Under the pieces are notes generated by a model. It was not told the origin of the DNA. It saw only the letters and a program-made list of their open reading frames with translations, and searched no databases. Below are positions 14,219 to 21,337 of a DNA stretch of 21,337 nt, one piece after another (positions within the stretch are counted from its first letter, which is position 1; each line of letters opens with the position of its first letter). Origin of the DNA: a virus; the IMG/VR virus record IMGVR_UViG_3300021957_000380, positions 1 to 21,337 of that record. The stretch is one strand, 5' to 3'. A program made the position numbers and the translations under genes.

Positions 14219-15535
14219 TTATATTCCGTGTAGGTTTGAGTTAGTAATATCGTCCGTTTCTATTAACCTCATGTATTTCCAATTAATATTCAATTTACAT
14301 TTGGTTCCTTTGCCTTCTCCATCTCTAATTTTAAGAATTTTAAGCCAATACTCATCATTGGCTCTCATAAGATCATCTTGTATAATTCCTAACATAATAT
14401 CTGCAGTGTGAGAAAGTCCTGCAGATTCTGCGACATCTGTCATTGAGATGTCTGATGAGTTATATCCATTTCTGTTTATTTGTGTTGCTGTAACTATCAA
14501 CCAATCGTTTCTAATACCCATAGCTCTTAGATCTTCAGCTATTTGCTTAATCTTCATATAAGTATTTTCTGTATTCAGATTTCTGTAATTTGCTAAAATA
14601 TTAATGTAATCAACAACAACTGCTCCTATTTTTATTTGACGCTCTTCTTCTATTTGACTAACATATGCTTCAATGTCAAGTACAGTTGCTTGTGATGTTG
14701 GCATTTGTTTAATGAACAGTTGTCCAGGTGGTGTGAAGCCGTCACCTACTGTTTCTAATCTTCGCTTAATATGATCTTTGTTTTTTGCTTTTTCAGCGTA
14801 TTCGCCGATGTCAACACTAAGTAAATTAGATCCGATTCTTTTTACAAATTTATGAGCTGCCATTTCTGCAGTAATGACAACAGTGTTAGTTCCCATTTTT
14901 ACAAAGTTAGCAGCATCATTCGCTAAGTAAATAGATTTACCTATATTCTGCTCACCTGCATATACAATTAAGTTACCACCCTTGTCATATCCACCTCCCA
15001 AAAGTCTATCAATAAAATTGTATCCTGAGCTTACCTTTTCTGTTTCTTTTTGGTCGTGTGCATCAACATCAAAGAAATCTAAGCCAAGATCAGAATTAAA
15101 TGATAAGTTATTTCTATCATTAATTAGTCCTTTAACTTTTTGGATTACAGTATCGGCATTCTCAGGCGTTACCTTAGTAGTCTTAATAAATTCTATAGTA
15201 TCTATTAGTGTAGTGTCAAATGTGCGCCATTTGATCCAAGATTCAGCTGTAGTAGTTAACCATTCTTCATCGTATTGGTCAAGGTCTGTTTTAAATACTA
15301 AATCTAATAAATCCTCGTTAATCTTTTCTTTAGCTCTTTCATGTCTATTAATTAGCAACCATAATTGTTCTTTACTTGGAGTTTCATGAAATTTGTCATA
15401 AAACTTATTAGATAAGTAACTTAATAAATCTATTTCTTCAGATGTATAAAAGCTTTTCTTAATAGCTTGTAGATATTTAGGCTTAACTAATGATAACCTA
15501 AAGAATATTTTTTCAAAATCTTGACCGAATTGCAT
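14219..15535 (-). CDS. 41: Replicative DNA helicase, T4 gp41 (DnaB-like)
   Basis: This 438-residue protein (T4 gp41 has 475) is the hexameric helicase that unwinds DNA ahead of the polymerase and works with primase gp61. The N-terminal 160 residues are helical. The RecA-like motor begins near 170 (SGYNFIDRLLGGG). Walker A is GEQNIGKS at 194-201, TAEM at about 222-225 supplies the H1a Glu, and Walker B is AVVVDYINIL with Asp309. TATQINRNGY followed by ADIMLGIIQDD are DnaB-family landmarks. The start MQFGQDFEKIF is at the only nearby ATG, 15 nt after the oxygenase stop. No helicase loader gp59 is visible beside it. Confidence 0.95.
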   Translation of the reverse strand: MQFGQDFEKIFFRLSLVKPKYLQAIKKSFYTSEEIDLLSYLSNKFYDKFHETPSKEQLWLLINRHERAKEKINEDLLDLVFKTDLDQYDEEWLTTTAESWIKWRTFDTTLIDTIEFIKTTKVTPENADTVIQKVKGLINDRNNLSFNSDLGLDFFDVDAHDQKETEKVSSGYNFIDRLLGGGYDKGGNLIVYAGEQNIGKSIYLANDAANFVKMGTNTVVITAEMAAHKFVKRIGSNLLSVDIGEYAEKAKNKDHIKRRLETVGDGFTPPGQLFIKQMPTSQATVLDIEAYVSQIEEERQIKIGAVVVDYINILANYRNLNTENTYMKIKQIAEDLRAMGIRNDWLIVTATQINRNGYNSSDISMTDVAESAGLSHTADIMLGIIQDDLMRANDEYWLKILKIRDGEGKGTKCKLNINWKYMRLIETDDITNSNLHGI

Positions 15536-15550
15536 ATATAATAGTTTAGT

Positions 15551-16126
15551 TTATCCTTCTATGTTAAATTTACCATTTTGTTTACTATAAGGCTCATCTT
15601 CCCATAAATTTATGGCAATAGCATGTCTTATACCTTTATTAACAACTGTTACTTGATGTGGATATAAACCTGCATCAAATATTATTAATCTATTTGGTTT
15701 AGCGTATAATACTTCAGGTAAATTATGTTCACCATTAGAATAAATCTCTAGCATACCACCTTCAAATTCCATCTGTTGTGGATAATAGATTGTGCCCATT
15801 ATCGGTGATTTTATTTCTCCTGTTTTTTCAAACCATGCTTCATCTTTATCTATGTGAAGTCCTAGATTATTATCAAACCCAGAATCGCCTGATTGTTGAA
15901 TACCAGTCCAATATTCAAAACCTGCAACGTCATATGATGTTGAAATAGGGCAGTTTTCACCCCATGTATATTGAATTATTTTCTTAATAATATTATTAGC
16001 CGGTGAATTCCACCAACCATCATACCATTTGTAAACGCCAGGATCTTTAAATAAATCCTGAGCGTTTACTTGTATTTCAGTTAATAGATTTTTATCTTTT
16101 ATAAAATTATCGATTACAGTTATCAT
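15551..16126 (-). CDS. 2-oxoglutarate/Fe(II)-dependent oxygenase, P4H-like
   Basis: This 191-residue protein fits the double-stranded beta-helix oxygenase family that hydroxylates proteins, nucleic acids or small molecules using Fe(II) and 2-oxoglutarate. The iron ligands are His91-x-Asp93 (GLHIDKDEAW) and distal His157 (YPHQV); Arg167, ten residues on (GIRHAIAINLW), would bind 2-oxoglutarate. MGTIYYPQQMEFEGGMLEIY and PNRLIIFDAG are typical of the prolyl 4-hydroxylase-like branch. The frame is open to an ATG at 16153, but the ATG at 16126 overlaps the stop of the previous gene as ATGA, as gp47/gp46 do, and is preferred. The substrate is unknown. It lies between recombinase and helicase genes, though such genes are often scattered in phages. 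Confidence 0.87.
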   Translation of the reverse strand: MITVIDNFIKDKNLLTEIQVNAQDLFKDPGVYKWYDGWWNSPANNIIKKIIQYTWGENCPISTSYDVAGFEYWTGIQQSGDSGFDNNLGLHIDKDEAWFEKTGEIKSPIMGTIYYPQQMEFEGGMLEIYSNGEHNLPEVLYAKPNRLIIFDAGLYPHQVTVVNKGIRHAIAINLWEDEPYSKQNGKFNIEG

Positions 16127-16422
16127 GCGAACGGGTTTTGGATTATTTTCCAAGAAAGTTTATTTTCCTCAGTGTTTACTGTTTCTACTATACCTAAATT
16201 CACTAGATCTTGAATAGAATCTAATAACTTAGATTCTTCAGTTTCTGTAAACCTATATGTTTTTAGGGCATGTAAGGTAAAATTGCCTTTATGTCTGTCT
16301 GGCATTCTAACGCATAATTGTATTTCTTTGTACAATATGTCAAATCCAGTTGGATATTCAGGTAAATCTTTTTCAATGCCCATAATATATTTTATGGGTA
16401 GATTATCCTGATTAATTTGCAT
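16123..16422 (-). CDS. Unrecognised 99-aa protein between uvsX and the oxygenase
   Basis: I do not recognise this protein of up to 99 residues. It reads as alternating helices and strands (FDILYKEIQLCVRM, ESKLLDSIQDLVNLGIVETV, KLSWKIIQNPFA). A helix pair followed by two short strands is compatible with a winged-helix DNA-binding domain, but that is only a guess. The first ATG at 16422 lies inside the end of uvsX (11-bp overlap); a second at 16383 would give 86 residues starting MGIEKDLPEY. Its stop overlaps the oxygenase start as ATGA, which argues that it is translated. Confidence 0.75.
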   Translation of the reverse strand: MQINQDNLPIKYIMGIEKDLPEYPTGFDILYKEIQLCVRMPDRHKGNFTLHALKTYRFTETEESKLLDSIQDLVNLGIVETVNTEENKLSWKIIQNPFA

Positions 16423-17521
16423 CCTCTTCTAGTATTTCGTCTAAATCTATTTCGCGTTCCTCTGTATTATAGTTAAATACATGTTTGATTCTATCTTCAA
16501 TTTTCTCAAGTATTTCTTGTGTAAATACTTTATCTGAGAAGAAATCTTTATTAGGTACTGATTCATCTAAATGCTTACAGATCCAGTTTCTTGCAGTCTT
16601 CTTAGGAATCTTCTCACCCTTTTCAATAACGCCCTTAGTAATACCGATATCTTCCCAATCAATATATTGTTCTAATCCAACATACCTATTCATACCTTCT
16701 GTAAAGTGTAAATGAAATTTAATATTGTGTGGTTTTGCAAAACGATTCTTATTTGGTTTAGCAGTTACAATAATACCTGCTTTTTCACCGCTAGATTCTT
16801 TAAGTTGTGCTTTTCCTAAGAATAAAACAATAGATGCTGCATATTCTGGTCCAGTTCCACCACCAGCTACTTGTCTTGAGATAAAGTCTTGAGTCTGATA
16901 TGTGTGATTAGTAAAAATAAAAGGTATTTTAAGATCTGCCAATGGCGTCATAATGATTCTAAAAATAGATTTTAAAACCTTAGATCTTGTCATATCTGCT
17001 TTCTCAGATCCTGACTTTGCATCTTCAATTTCCTTTTGTGTTGCTAAGTTACCTGCTGAATCAAGAATCATCATAACCTTTGGTGTTTTACCACCAACTC
17101 TTTTAATTTCTTGCATTTTACTAGTTAACGTAGTAACTGATGTTCTAAATTCTTGAACAGTGTTAATTGGTTGATAATTTACTTTAGTAACATCAATACC
17201 AAACTTTTCCATTTGATCTTTATCTACTGCAGCTTCACTATCATAATATATCACATTATATCCCATATCGATTGCTCTTTTTACTGAGTTCAATACTAAG
17301 AATGTTTTACCAGTTCCTGAAGGACCTGCAATTGAACATGTTCTACTATTTGGCCATCCACCGAAAAGTGAGCCACTAACACATGCGTTTAAGTGATAGT
17401 TACCAGTGTCAATCCACTCTGTAACTTCACTAAATGTAGAGTCTGCCATAATTGATCCCATTGGATTTAATTGCTTTAACTCTGCGTTTATATCATCAAA
17501 ACTAAAATCTTTCTTTGCCAT
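16412..17521 (-). CDS. uvsX: Recombinase UvsX (RecA family)
   Basis: This 369-residue protein (T4 UvsX has 391) is the strand-exchange recombinase for recombination-dependent replication and repair. Walker A is GPSGTGKT at 66-73. YYDSEAAVD (92-100) holds the catalytic-Glu segment, and Walker B is VMMILDSAGNLA with Asp154. GGTGPEYAASIVLFL matches the L2 and following strand of the family. The C-terminus is acidic (EREIDLDEILEEDAN), as in many RecA-like proteins. It begins its own segment after a terminator at 17578-17601. The 56-nt gap before its ATG contains no GATATATA, which fits early or middle expression. Confidence 0.96.
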   Translation of the reverse strand: MAKKDFSFDDINAELKQLNPMGSIMADSTFSEVTEWIDTGNYHLNACVSGSLFGGWPNSRTCSIAGPSGTGKTFLVLNSVKRAIDMGYNVIYYDSEAAVDKDQMEKFGIDVTKVNYQPINTVQEFRTSVTTLTSKMQEIKRVGGKTPKVMMILDSAGNLATQKEIEDAKSGSEKADMTRSKVLKSIFRIIMTPLADLKIPFIFTNHTYQTQDFISRQVAGGGTGPEYAASIVLFLGKAQLKESSGEKAGIIVTAKPNKNRFAKPHNIKFHLHFTEGMNRYVGLEQYIDWEDIGITKGVIEKGEKIPKKTARNWICKHLDESVPNKDFFSDKVFTQEILEKIEDRIKHVFNYNTEEREIDLDEILEEDAN

Positions 17522-17577
17522 GTAATTATACTTTTTTGTTTAAGGTTATATCACAATAACCATATTTGTTTCTAAAT

Positions 17578-17601
17578 AAAAAAACCGACTTAATTGTCGG
17601 C
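17578..17601 (-). terminator. Rho-independent terminator overlapping the 70-aa gene's end
   Basis: On the minus strand CCGAC, loop AATTAA and GTCGG, extended by a G-U pair, are followed by seven T residues. The stop codon TAA of the 70-aa gene is in the loop, so the last codons form the left arm. Confidence 0.8.
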
Positions 17602-17802
17602 ATTCTTAAGATTCTGTATTAAATCATTATCACCTGGAAACTCTACCGATTCTTGTTCTCTTAATTCATTAAGCTTGTTTATAAGGGCCGAGGATTCGGA
17701 ACCTAACGTACTTAATTCTTCTTGAATTTGACCAAGTCTCTCAAGTATGTTTCTATATGCTTCAACATATTCCTGTTGGCGTGATGTTAATTCTACGTGC
17801 AT
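17590..17802 (-). CDS. Small 70-aa coiled-coil protein
   Basis: This 70-residue protein of unknown function is almost entirely a predicted coiled coil: YVEAYRNILERLGQIQEEL and SSALINKLNELREQ carry hydrophobic residues at heptad spacing. The C-terminus is acidic and ends NLKNADN. It starts 1 nt after the stop of the 52-aa gene and ends inside a terminator, so it is the last gene of the clamp-polymerase transcript. Position suggests a replication accessory factor; nothing in the residues proves it. Confidence 0.7.
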   Translation of the reverse strand: MHVELTSRQQEYVEAYRNILERLGQIQEELSTLGSESSALINKLNELREQESVEFPGDNDLIQNLKNADN

Positions 17803-17803
17803 G

Positions 17804-17962
17804 TTATTTGTCTTCTGGAAATTTTATTGTTAATTGATTTGGATCCACAGATTCTGCTGTTTCTATCTTCCAAATTAATCTTCTAAGAGCATTACCTAGT
17901 TCCATGTCATTTGGTGTTTGCTTTGTTAAACTCAAAATAGTTTCGTAAAATGTTGGTGTCAT
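17804..17962 (-). CDS. Small 52-aa protein, unrecognised
   Basis: This short frame encodes 52 residues, from MTPTFYETILSLTKQ through LGNALRRLIWKIETA to IKFPEDK. It begins 11 nt after the polymerase-fragment stop, and its stop is 1 nt from the next ATG, so it fills the gap between two genes exactly. The balanced composition, a helical middle (MELGNALRRLIWKIE) and tight packing support a real gene. No family recognised. Confidence 0.65.
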   Translation of the reverse strand: MTPTFYETILSLTKQTPNDMELGNALRRLIWKIETAESVDPNQLTIKFPEDK

Positions 17963-17973
17963 AATAATTCTTT

Positions 17974-19182
17974 TTAAAATAACGACGATGCGTAAATTAG
18001 GTTAGTATCTAAGGTTTGTAGACCAATCGCTGTTAATACTCTATTAAGAGGATCGATCATTGCTTTTTCAAATTGAGTGTCGTAATCAATTTCTGGTGCA
18101 ATTTCATAAGGATGATCTCCTGGCATATATGCATACACTTCAGATATTGGTGATTTACAATTGTAGATTTTTAGTTTTTCACCGTTACCGATAACCTTAT
18201 ATTTGTTTTTATATTTTTTATTGTTATTCAATAAGTAATTATAATATCCTGCTGCTTTAACATTTGCTGGACATTTTAGACCTATTTGAAATTCATTCTG
18301 ATCATCAACAATATATTTGTCAATGTTGTTAGTTCTTCTATTAAAAGAAATCTCGTCAATATCTGCAAGTTTAAATTGCTTTTTGGTTTCTTTCATAAAA
18401 ACAACTAACGTTTGAAGATCTTCTGCTGTTGGAGTTACTCTACTTTTAAATATAATTTTAAGAGCTTCAACTAGTTTCTCTCTTGCAAATTTAGGGGTAG
18501 ATGATTGAATAGTATCAAAACCAATTGTTTTAATTTTCTTTAATGAAGTATGCCTATCCGTAATTTCTAATTTATCATCCCATGCAATATTTTGAATATA
18601 CTTTTTCTTAGACATCCAAATACCATTATATGCAAGCGCTTCTAATTCAAACATTAAATAATTATCTGAGTTTCTTTTATCTGCATATTTCTCCATACAC
18701 TTAGTAATGTAATCCCTAAGTCTGAAACCATATAATGCTAAAATAAACACATCGATTTCCATCTTCTCTGTTTCTTCTGGCCAAATTATAGATTCATATA
18801 GATCTTGAAACTGTACATAACATGAATCTGTATCAATATAAATTACCGATGGTTTTTCTATTTTACCCTTTACTTTAATTCCAAAATGGTTATGTGCAGC
18901 TGTGTCTTTGTGCCAAAATTCATTAACATACTTATTTAGTATTGTTTCTGAATATAGAATTGCATTTTTGCCTTGTTTTGTAATTGACTCGGCAATGTCA
19001 ATATTAAAGAAGTGAAACCACTTGTTACCGAAGGCTCCGTAGATAGAGTTAAGACTTAACTTTACTGCTTGTTCATATGCAGTATATTTGGCTGAAAGCT
19101 GCTTGTAGTGATCTACAAGCAGCTTCGCCTCATTATCTGTTAATTCTTCAATTGATTTATTTTCCAGTGCTTCGATGTTCAT
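17974..19182 (-). CDS. 43: DNA polymerase gp43, C-terminal part only (family B)
   Basis: This 402-residue protein matches the C-terminal half of T4/RB69 gp43 (about 900 aa). Motif B is KLSLNSIYGAFGN (Lys41, Tyr48, Gly49). Motif C is YIDTDS at 115-120, with catalytic Asp117 and Asp119. SKKKYIQNI follows the family KKRY pattern, and IGFDTIQSSTPKFAREKL matches GLETQKSSTPKAVQKAL. The end YASSLF resembles the clamp-binding tail ASLFDMFDF, shortened. The exonuclease and motif A (DxxSLYPS) are missing, and no other gene in the window supplies them. The start is the ATG at 19182, 2 nt after the gp45 stop. An upstream TTG at 19200 would overlap gp45 and is not preferred. The clean start argues for a split polymerase rather than a broken gene; activity would need an N-terminal partner made elsewhere. 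Confidence 0.93.
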   Translation of the reverse strand: MNIEALENKSIEELTDNEAKLLVDHYKQLSAKYTAYEQAVKLSLNSIYGAFGNKWFHFFNIDIAESITKQGKNAILYSETILNKYVNEFWHKDTAAHNHFGIKVKGKIEKPSVIYIDTDSCYVQFQDLYESIIWPEETEKMEIDVFILALYGFRLRDYITKCMEKYADKRNSDNYLMFELEALAYNGIWMSKKKYIQNIAWDDKLEITDRHTSLKKIKTIGFDTIQSSTPKFAREKLVEALKIIFKSRVTPTAEDLQTLVVFMKETKKQFKLADIDEISFNRRTNNIDKYIVDDQNEFQIGLKCPANVKAAGYYNYLLNNNKKYKNKYKVIGNGEKLKIYNCKSPISEVYAYMPGDHPYEIAPEIDYDTQFEKAMIDPLNRVLTAIGLQTLDTNLIYASSLF

Positions 19183-19184
19183 AC

Positions 19185-19928
19185 TTATGCAGTTTGACAA
19201 GTTGAAACTGTTAGTAATGTGTTTGTATCATTAGAGTTGAATACAACTTTTGATCCCGAAACATATACAGTTTGTTCGTCTTTGTCAAGTAGGCTTAAGT
19301 ATTTTTTATATACAGTTACTTCACCGTTTCCACTAGTGTCTGGATTAATTACAACACTAAATGATTTGCCGCTTACACTTACACCAGATACGTCTGATTT
19401 GATGCTAAATGTTTCGTCTTTGTCAAGAGAGAATAAGTTCTTAACTTTACCGATCATATGAGTATCAAAGCTAAAATCAAATTTGCTATCTTCTCTTGCA
19501 AAAATTGCATCGATTTGATCTTGTGTAAGATCTTTAAAGCCAAGTGATGGTTCTGAACAAGCTAGAGTAATTTCTAATTCGTCGTTAAAAATACGTAGCG
19601 TAGATGCTACTAATTCGTTGTCATTTTCTATAAATTCTATTTCACCTTTAATCGCGTCTGCGTCAAAGTGCTTAATAGCTTCAATAACTTTATTTCCCTC
19701 AAAGAATGCTATTTTCATTTCTTTGTCTGTTTCTGGCCAAGCTTCTACTTGAAAAATAGTACTGGCTTCTACAGAGTGGTGCTTTACTGCATCTCTTTGT
19801 GGAAGATAAACGGTTGAATTAATTGTTCCGTCTGCAATTTTCATGTAGATGAAAGAATCGATTGGTTTTACTCGGTTGATGAATGCTGTTAAAGCATGCT
19901 GGTCAATACGATCTAATTTAAGTTTCAT
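19185..19928 (-). CDS. 45: Sliding clamp, T4 gp45-like
   Basis: This 247-residue protein (T4 gp45 has 228) probably forms the trimeric ring that holds the polymerase on DNA. In T4 it also couples replication to late transcription by touching gp55. The sequence is rich in beta strands, ends in a run of short strands (FSVVINPDTSGNGEVTVYKK, VYVSGSKVVFNSNDTNTLL) and starts MKLKLDRID, like T4 MKLSKDT. The residue match is weak, so the call leans on length, fold pattern and its place next to gp43. A terminator separates it from the accessory genes upstream. No GATATATA precedes it. Confidence 0.72.
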   Translation of the reverse strand: MKLKLDRIDQHALTAFINRVKPIDSFIYMKIADGTINSTVYLPQRDAVKHHSVEASTIFQVEAWPETDKEMKIAFFEGNKVIEAIKHFDADAIKGEIEFIENDNELVASTLRIFNDELEITLACSEPSLGFKDLTQDQIDAIFAREDSKFDFSFDTHMIGKVKNLFSLDKDETFSIKSDVSGVSVSGKSFSVVINPDTSGNGEVTVYKKYLSLLDKDEQTVYVSGSKVVFNSNDTNTLLTVSTCQTA

Positions 19929-19987
19929 AATTATTTGTTTTTTGATAATGATTTATTATTATATAGAATTGCTTTGAAAGGTTTCAT

Positions 19988-20020
19988 AAAAAAAGCCCAA
20001 GATCCTAGAAACTTGGGCTT
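19988..20020 (-). terminator. Rho-independent terminator after the outer-membrane gene
   Basis: Arms AAGCCCAAG and CTTGGGCTT (9 bp) with a 10-nt loop are followed on the minus strand by seven T residues. It lies 25 nt past the stop of the beta-barrel gene and separates it from gp45. Confidence 0.9.
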
Positions 20021-20045
20021 AACTTTTAACCAAATCAGTTTTAGT

Positions 20046-20462
20046 TTAGAACTTTAAACCAAATCCGATTTGAAGGTTAGTTGTTTCCATTCCTAAATCG
20101 TAAACGATCTTTGGATCTACAAACATAGATCCTTTATGGAATGCGAACATTTTACCTACGCCTAATTGAAGTTGATCAAAATCAAAATCGTTTAGTGCTA
20201 CATATCCAAAGAATCCTTTATGGAAATATCTTCCTTCTAGACCTAAGACCATGTCTTCAGTTGAATCAGCTTGTGCAACACTCATTCCAACCATATAGTT
20301 GTCAGAGAATGCATATCCGATTGTTGGCTGGATTGATAATTCAGTCCAAGCTGTGTTAGCAATATCGCCAGTACCTACGTACCAGTCACCTTTTGTATTC
20401 TGTGCATTAGCACCGAATGTTGTCAAAGCCACAAGGGCTAATGTTAAAATAAAATTTTTCAT
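20046..20462 (-). CDS. Small secreted outer-membrane beta-barrel protein
   Basis: This 138-residue protein has a clear signal peptide, MKNFILTLALVALTTFGANA, with the expected cut before QN (a pattern typical of Bacteroidota). The mature 118 residues alternate polar and hydrophobic positions in short strands (WTELSIQPTIGYAF, YMVGMSVAQ, MVLGLEGRYFHKGFFGYVAL, QLQLGVGKMF, TNLQIGFGLKF). The C-terminal Phe is the usual signal for outer-membrane insertion by BAM. Six to eight strands would fit an OmpX/OmpW-like small barrel. A role on the infected cell surface, for example blocking superinfection as proposed for lambda Lom-like proteins, is inference. It has its own terminator and a 215-nt upstream gap. 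Confidence 0.88.
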   Translation of the reverse strand: MKNFILTLALVALTTFGANAQNTKGDWYVGTGDIANTAWTELSIQPTIGYAFSDNYMVGMSVAQADSTEDMVLGLEGRYFHKGFFGYVALNDFDFDQLQLGVGKMFAFHKGSMFVDPKIVYDLGMETTNLQIGFGLKF

Positions 20463-20677
20463 ATTAAAATGTTTTGGTTAAAATAAATCTATCAGTCTGT
20501 GATAACAGTTCTAGGAGTAAAGATAGACGTGCTGCTGTTATTTTTAGCAGTCTTTGTTAATAAGTATAATGAAATTGTGTTCATTTTTCTTTGTTAATTG
20601 GACTATTATACCCAACAAATAAAAAAGGTTTCACATTTTATCTAAATTAATTAACATTTGATTGTTAATATGATAAT
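20463..20677. other. 215-nt non-coding gap with an 11-bp direct repeat
   Basis: No gene of useful length is seen here. The minus strand carries ATTAACAAAGA twice (20598-20588 and 20561-20551), 37 bp apart, each preceded by a TATA-type string (TATAATAG and TTATAC). TATAAT at 20610-20605 could be a -10 box for the outer-membrane gene, with a 142-nt leader, but no convincing -35 is seen. A weak hairpin (CTGCT/AGCAG) lies at about 20530-20550. There is no terminator after the methyltransferase. Confidence 0.4.
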
Positions 20678-21337
20678 TTATTGAGTAAACCAAACTATAT
20701 TATTACCATCTGGATTTGTTAAAGTATAATCTTTAAATCCTAGACTACGCAATCTACTGTATATTATATTGGAACCTTTTTCTCCGATAGCATTTTCATG
20801 TATTTCCATAGCGATACATCTAGTGTTAATTAATATATTATCACTAATACCTTCAAGCGCCATTACTTCAGCACCTTCAATATCCATTTTTATAAAATCA
20901 GGTTGTTCTATAATACCGTTATTGATCAAAGTGTCCACTCTCATTGACATACATGTCTGTAATATACCATCATCATATTTAACCATAGAACTTCCTCCTG
21001 GACAATTAGGTTTATATGCAATGTTAACAGCTTCATTATCTTTATTAGAAATTGCAATTCTGTGTGCTTCACAATTGTCTGGTCTATTTAGGGATAAAAG
21101 TTGAAAGTTTTCTTGAATAGGTTCAAATGAATAAACTTTTTTTGCTCCTTTATCACTTGCAAATCTAGTAAAAATACCAATGTTAGCACCAAGATCTAGA
21201 ACAACGTCACCTTCTTTAATAATACAATCGCCATGCTGGTATAAAGAATCATCAATATATCCTCCACTGTGGCAATCATATACTTCATAATAAATTACAA
21301 TGGCTTCGTCTATCTGATTATTAGTCCATGAGGGAAA
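20678..21337 (-). CDS. FkbM-family SAM-dependent methyltransferase, partial (N-terminus off window)
   Basis: The frame runs from the right edge to a stop at 20678 and gives 219 residues. The SAM-binding motif I is GDVVLDLGANIGIFTRFA, with the acidic end of the second strand in VYSFEP. DFIKMDIEGAEVMALEG followed by CIAMEIHENA are hallmarks of the FkbM family (PF05050 type), whose members O-methylate sugars and small molecules. The segment MRVDTLI precedes the DxEG motif as usual. The protein lacks only its N-terminal region, so the gene appears intact. It lies upstream of the outer-membrane protein and may act on surface or capsid glycans; the substrate is unknown. Confidence 0.9.
   Translation of the reverse strand, partial: FPSWTNNQIDEAIVIYYEVYDCHSGGYIDDSLYQHGDCIIKEGDVVLDLGANIGIFTRFASDKGAKKVYSFEPIQENFQLLSLNRPDNCEAHRIAISNKDNEAVNIAYKPNCPGGSSMVKYDDGILQTCMSMRVDTLINNGIIEQPDFIKMDIEGAEVMALEGISDNILINTRCIAMEIHENAIGEKGSNIIYSRLRSLGFKDYTLTNPDGNNIVWFTQ

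Noticed and set aside
16127-16153. Earlier ATG for the oxygenase
   Set aside because: It would overlap the preceding gene by about 31 nt, whereas the ATG at 16126 forms the ATGA overlap used elsewhere here. It cannot be fully excluded.
19183-19200. TTG start extending the polymerase fragment by six residues
   Set aside because: It overlaps the gp45 end, while an ATG lies 2 nt after the gp45 stop.
20678-20986. Complete 102-aa gene starting at an internal ATG
   Set aside because: The same frame continues upstream to the window edge with clear methyltransferase motifs, so the ATG is internal.

Overview
This is a 21.3 kb piece of a T4-like (myovirus) phage genome. Every gene I can support is on the minus strand, so transcription reads right to left. 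The core T4 set is clear from motifs and order: sliding clamp gp45, DNA polymerase gp43 (C-terminal part only), recombinase UvsX, helicase gp41, recombination nuclease gp47/gp46, tail completion gp15, late sigma gp55, head completion gp4, portal gp20, a small prohead core protein, prohead protease gp21 joined to a gp22-like scaffold, and major capsid gp23. The host is probably a member of the Bacteroidota. The DNA is AT-rich, genes lack Shine-Dalgarno sequences and start after A/T-rich leaders, and one gene encodes a small outer-membrane beta-barrel of Bacteroidota style with a signal peptide and a C-terminal Phe. No tRNA, integrase or transposase is visible.

Layout in the direction of transcription. 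(1) 21337-20046 is an accessory pair: a partial FkbM-type methyltransferase and a small secreted beta-barrel, closed by a terminator. (2) 19928-17578 holds gp45, the polymerase C-terminal half and two tiny genes, closed by a terminator. (3) 17521-10997 holds uvsX, a 99-aa ORF, a 2OG-Fe(II) oxygenase, gp41, a 145-aa ORF, gp47 and gp46, most of them touching or overlapping. (4) 10961-8635 holds gp15 and an unknown 394-aa protein, closed by a terminator. (5) 8606-7163 holds gp55, gp4 and a 197-aa protein linked by TAATG stop/start overlaps. (6) 7131-1133 is the head cassette gp20, gp67-like, gp21-22 and gp23, closed by a terminator. (7) 1067-1 is a partial coiled-coil protein ending in a 9-residue repeat tail that runs off the window.

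Four results stand out. The octamer GATATATA (minus strand) occurs exactly six times, always in the gap just before a structural gene and never before a replication gene. It is a strong candidate for this phage's late promoter, read by the gp55 encoded here. The prohead protease and scaffold are one 780-aa polypeptide with an in-frame internal ATG, a design that recalls lambda C/Nu3 and the herpesvirus protease/scaffold. The DNA polymerase gene is split: the piece here has motifs B and C but no exonuclease and no motif A. Finally, the phage carries an outer-membrane barrel gene beside a methyltransferase, which suggests that it alters the host surface.

All functional names come from reading motifs and from comparison with remembered T4 proteins; no database search was run.
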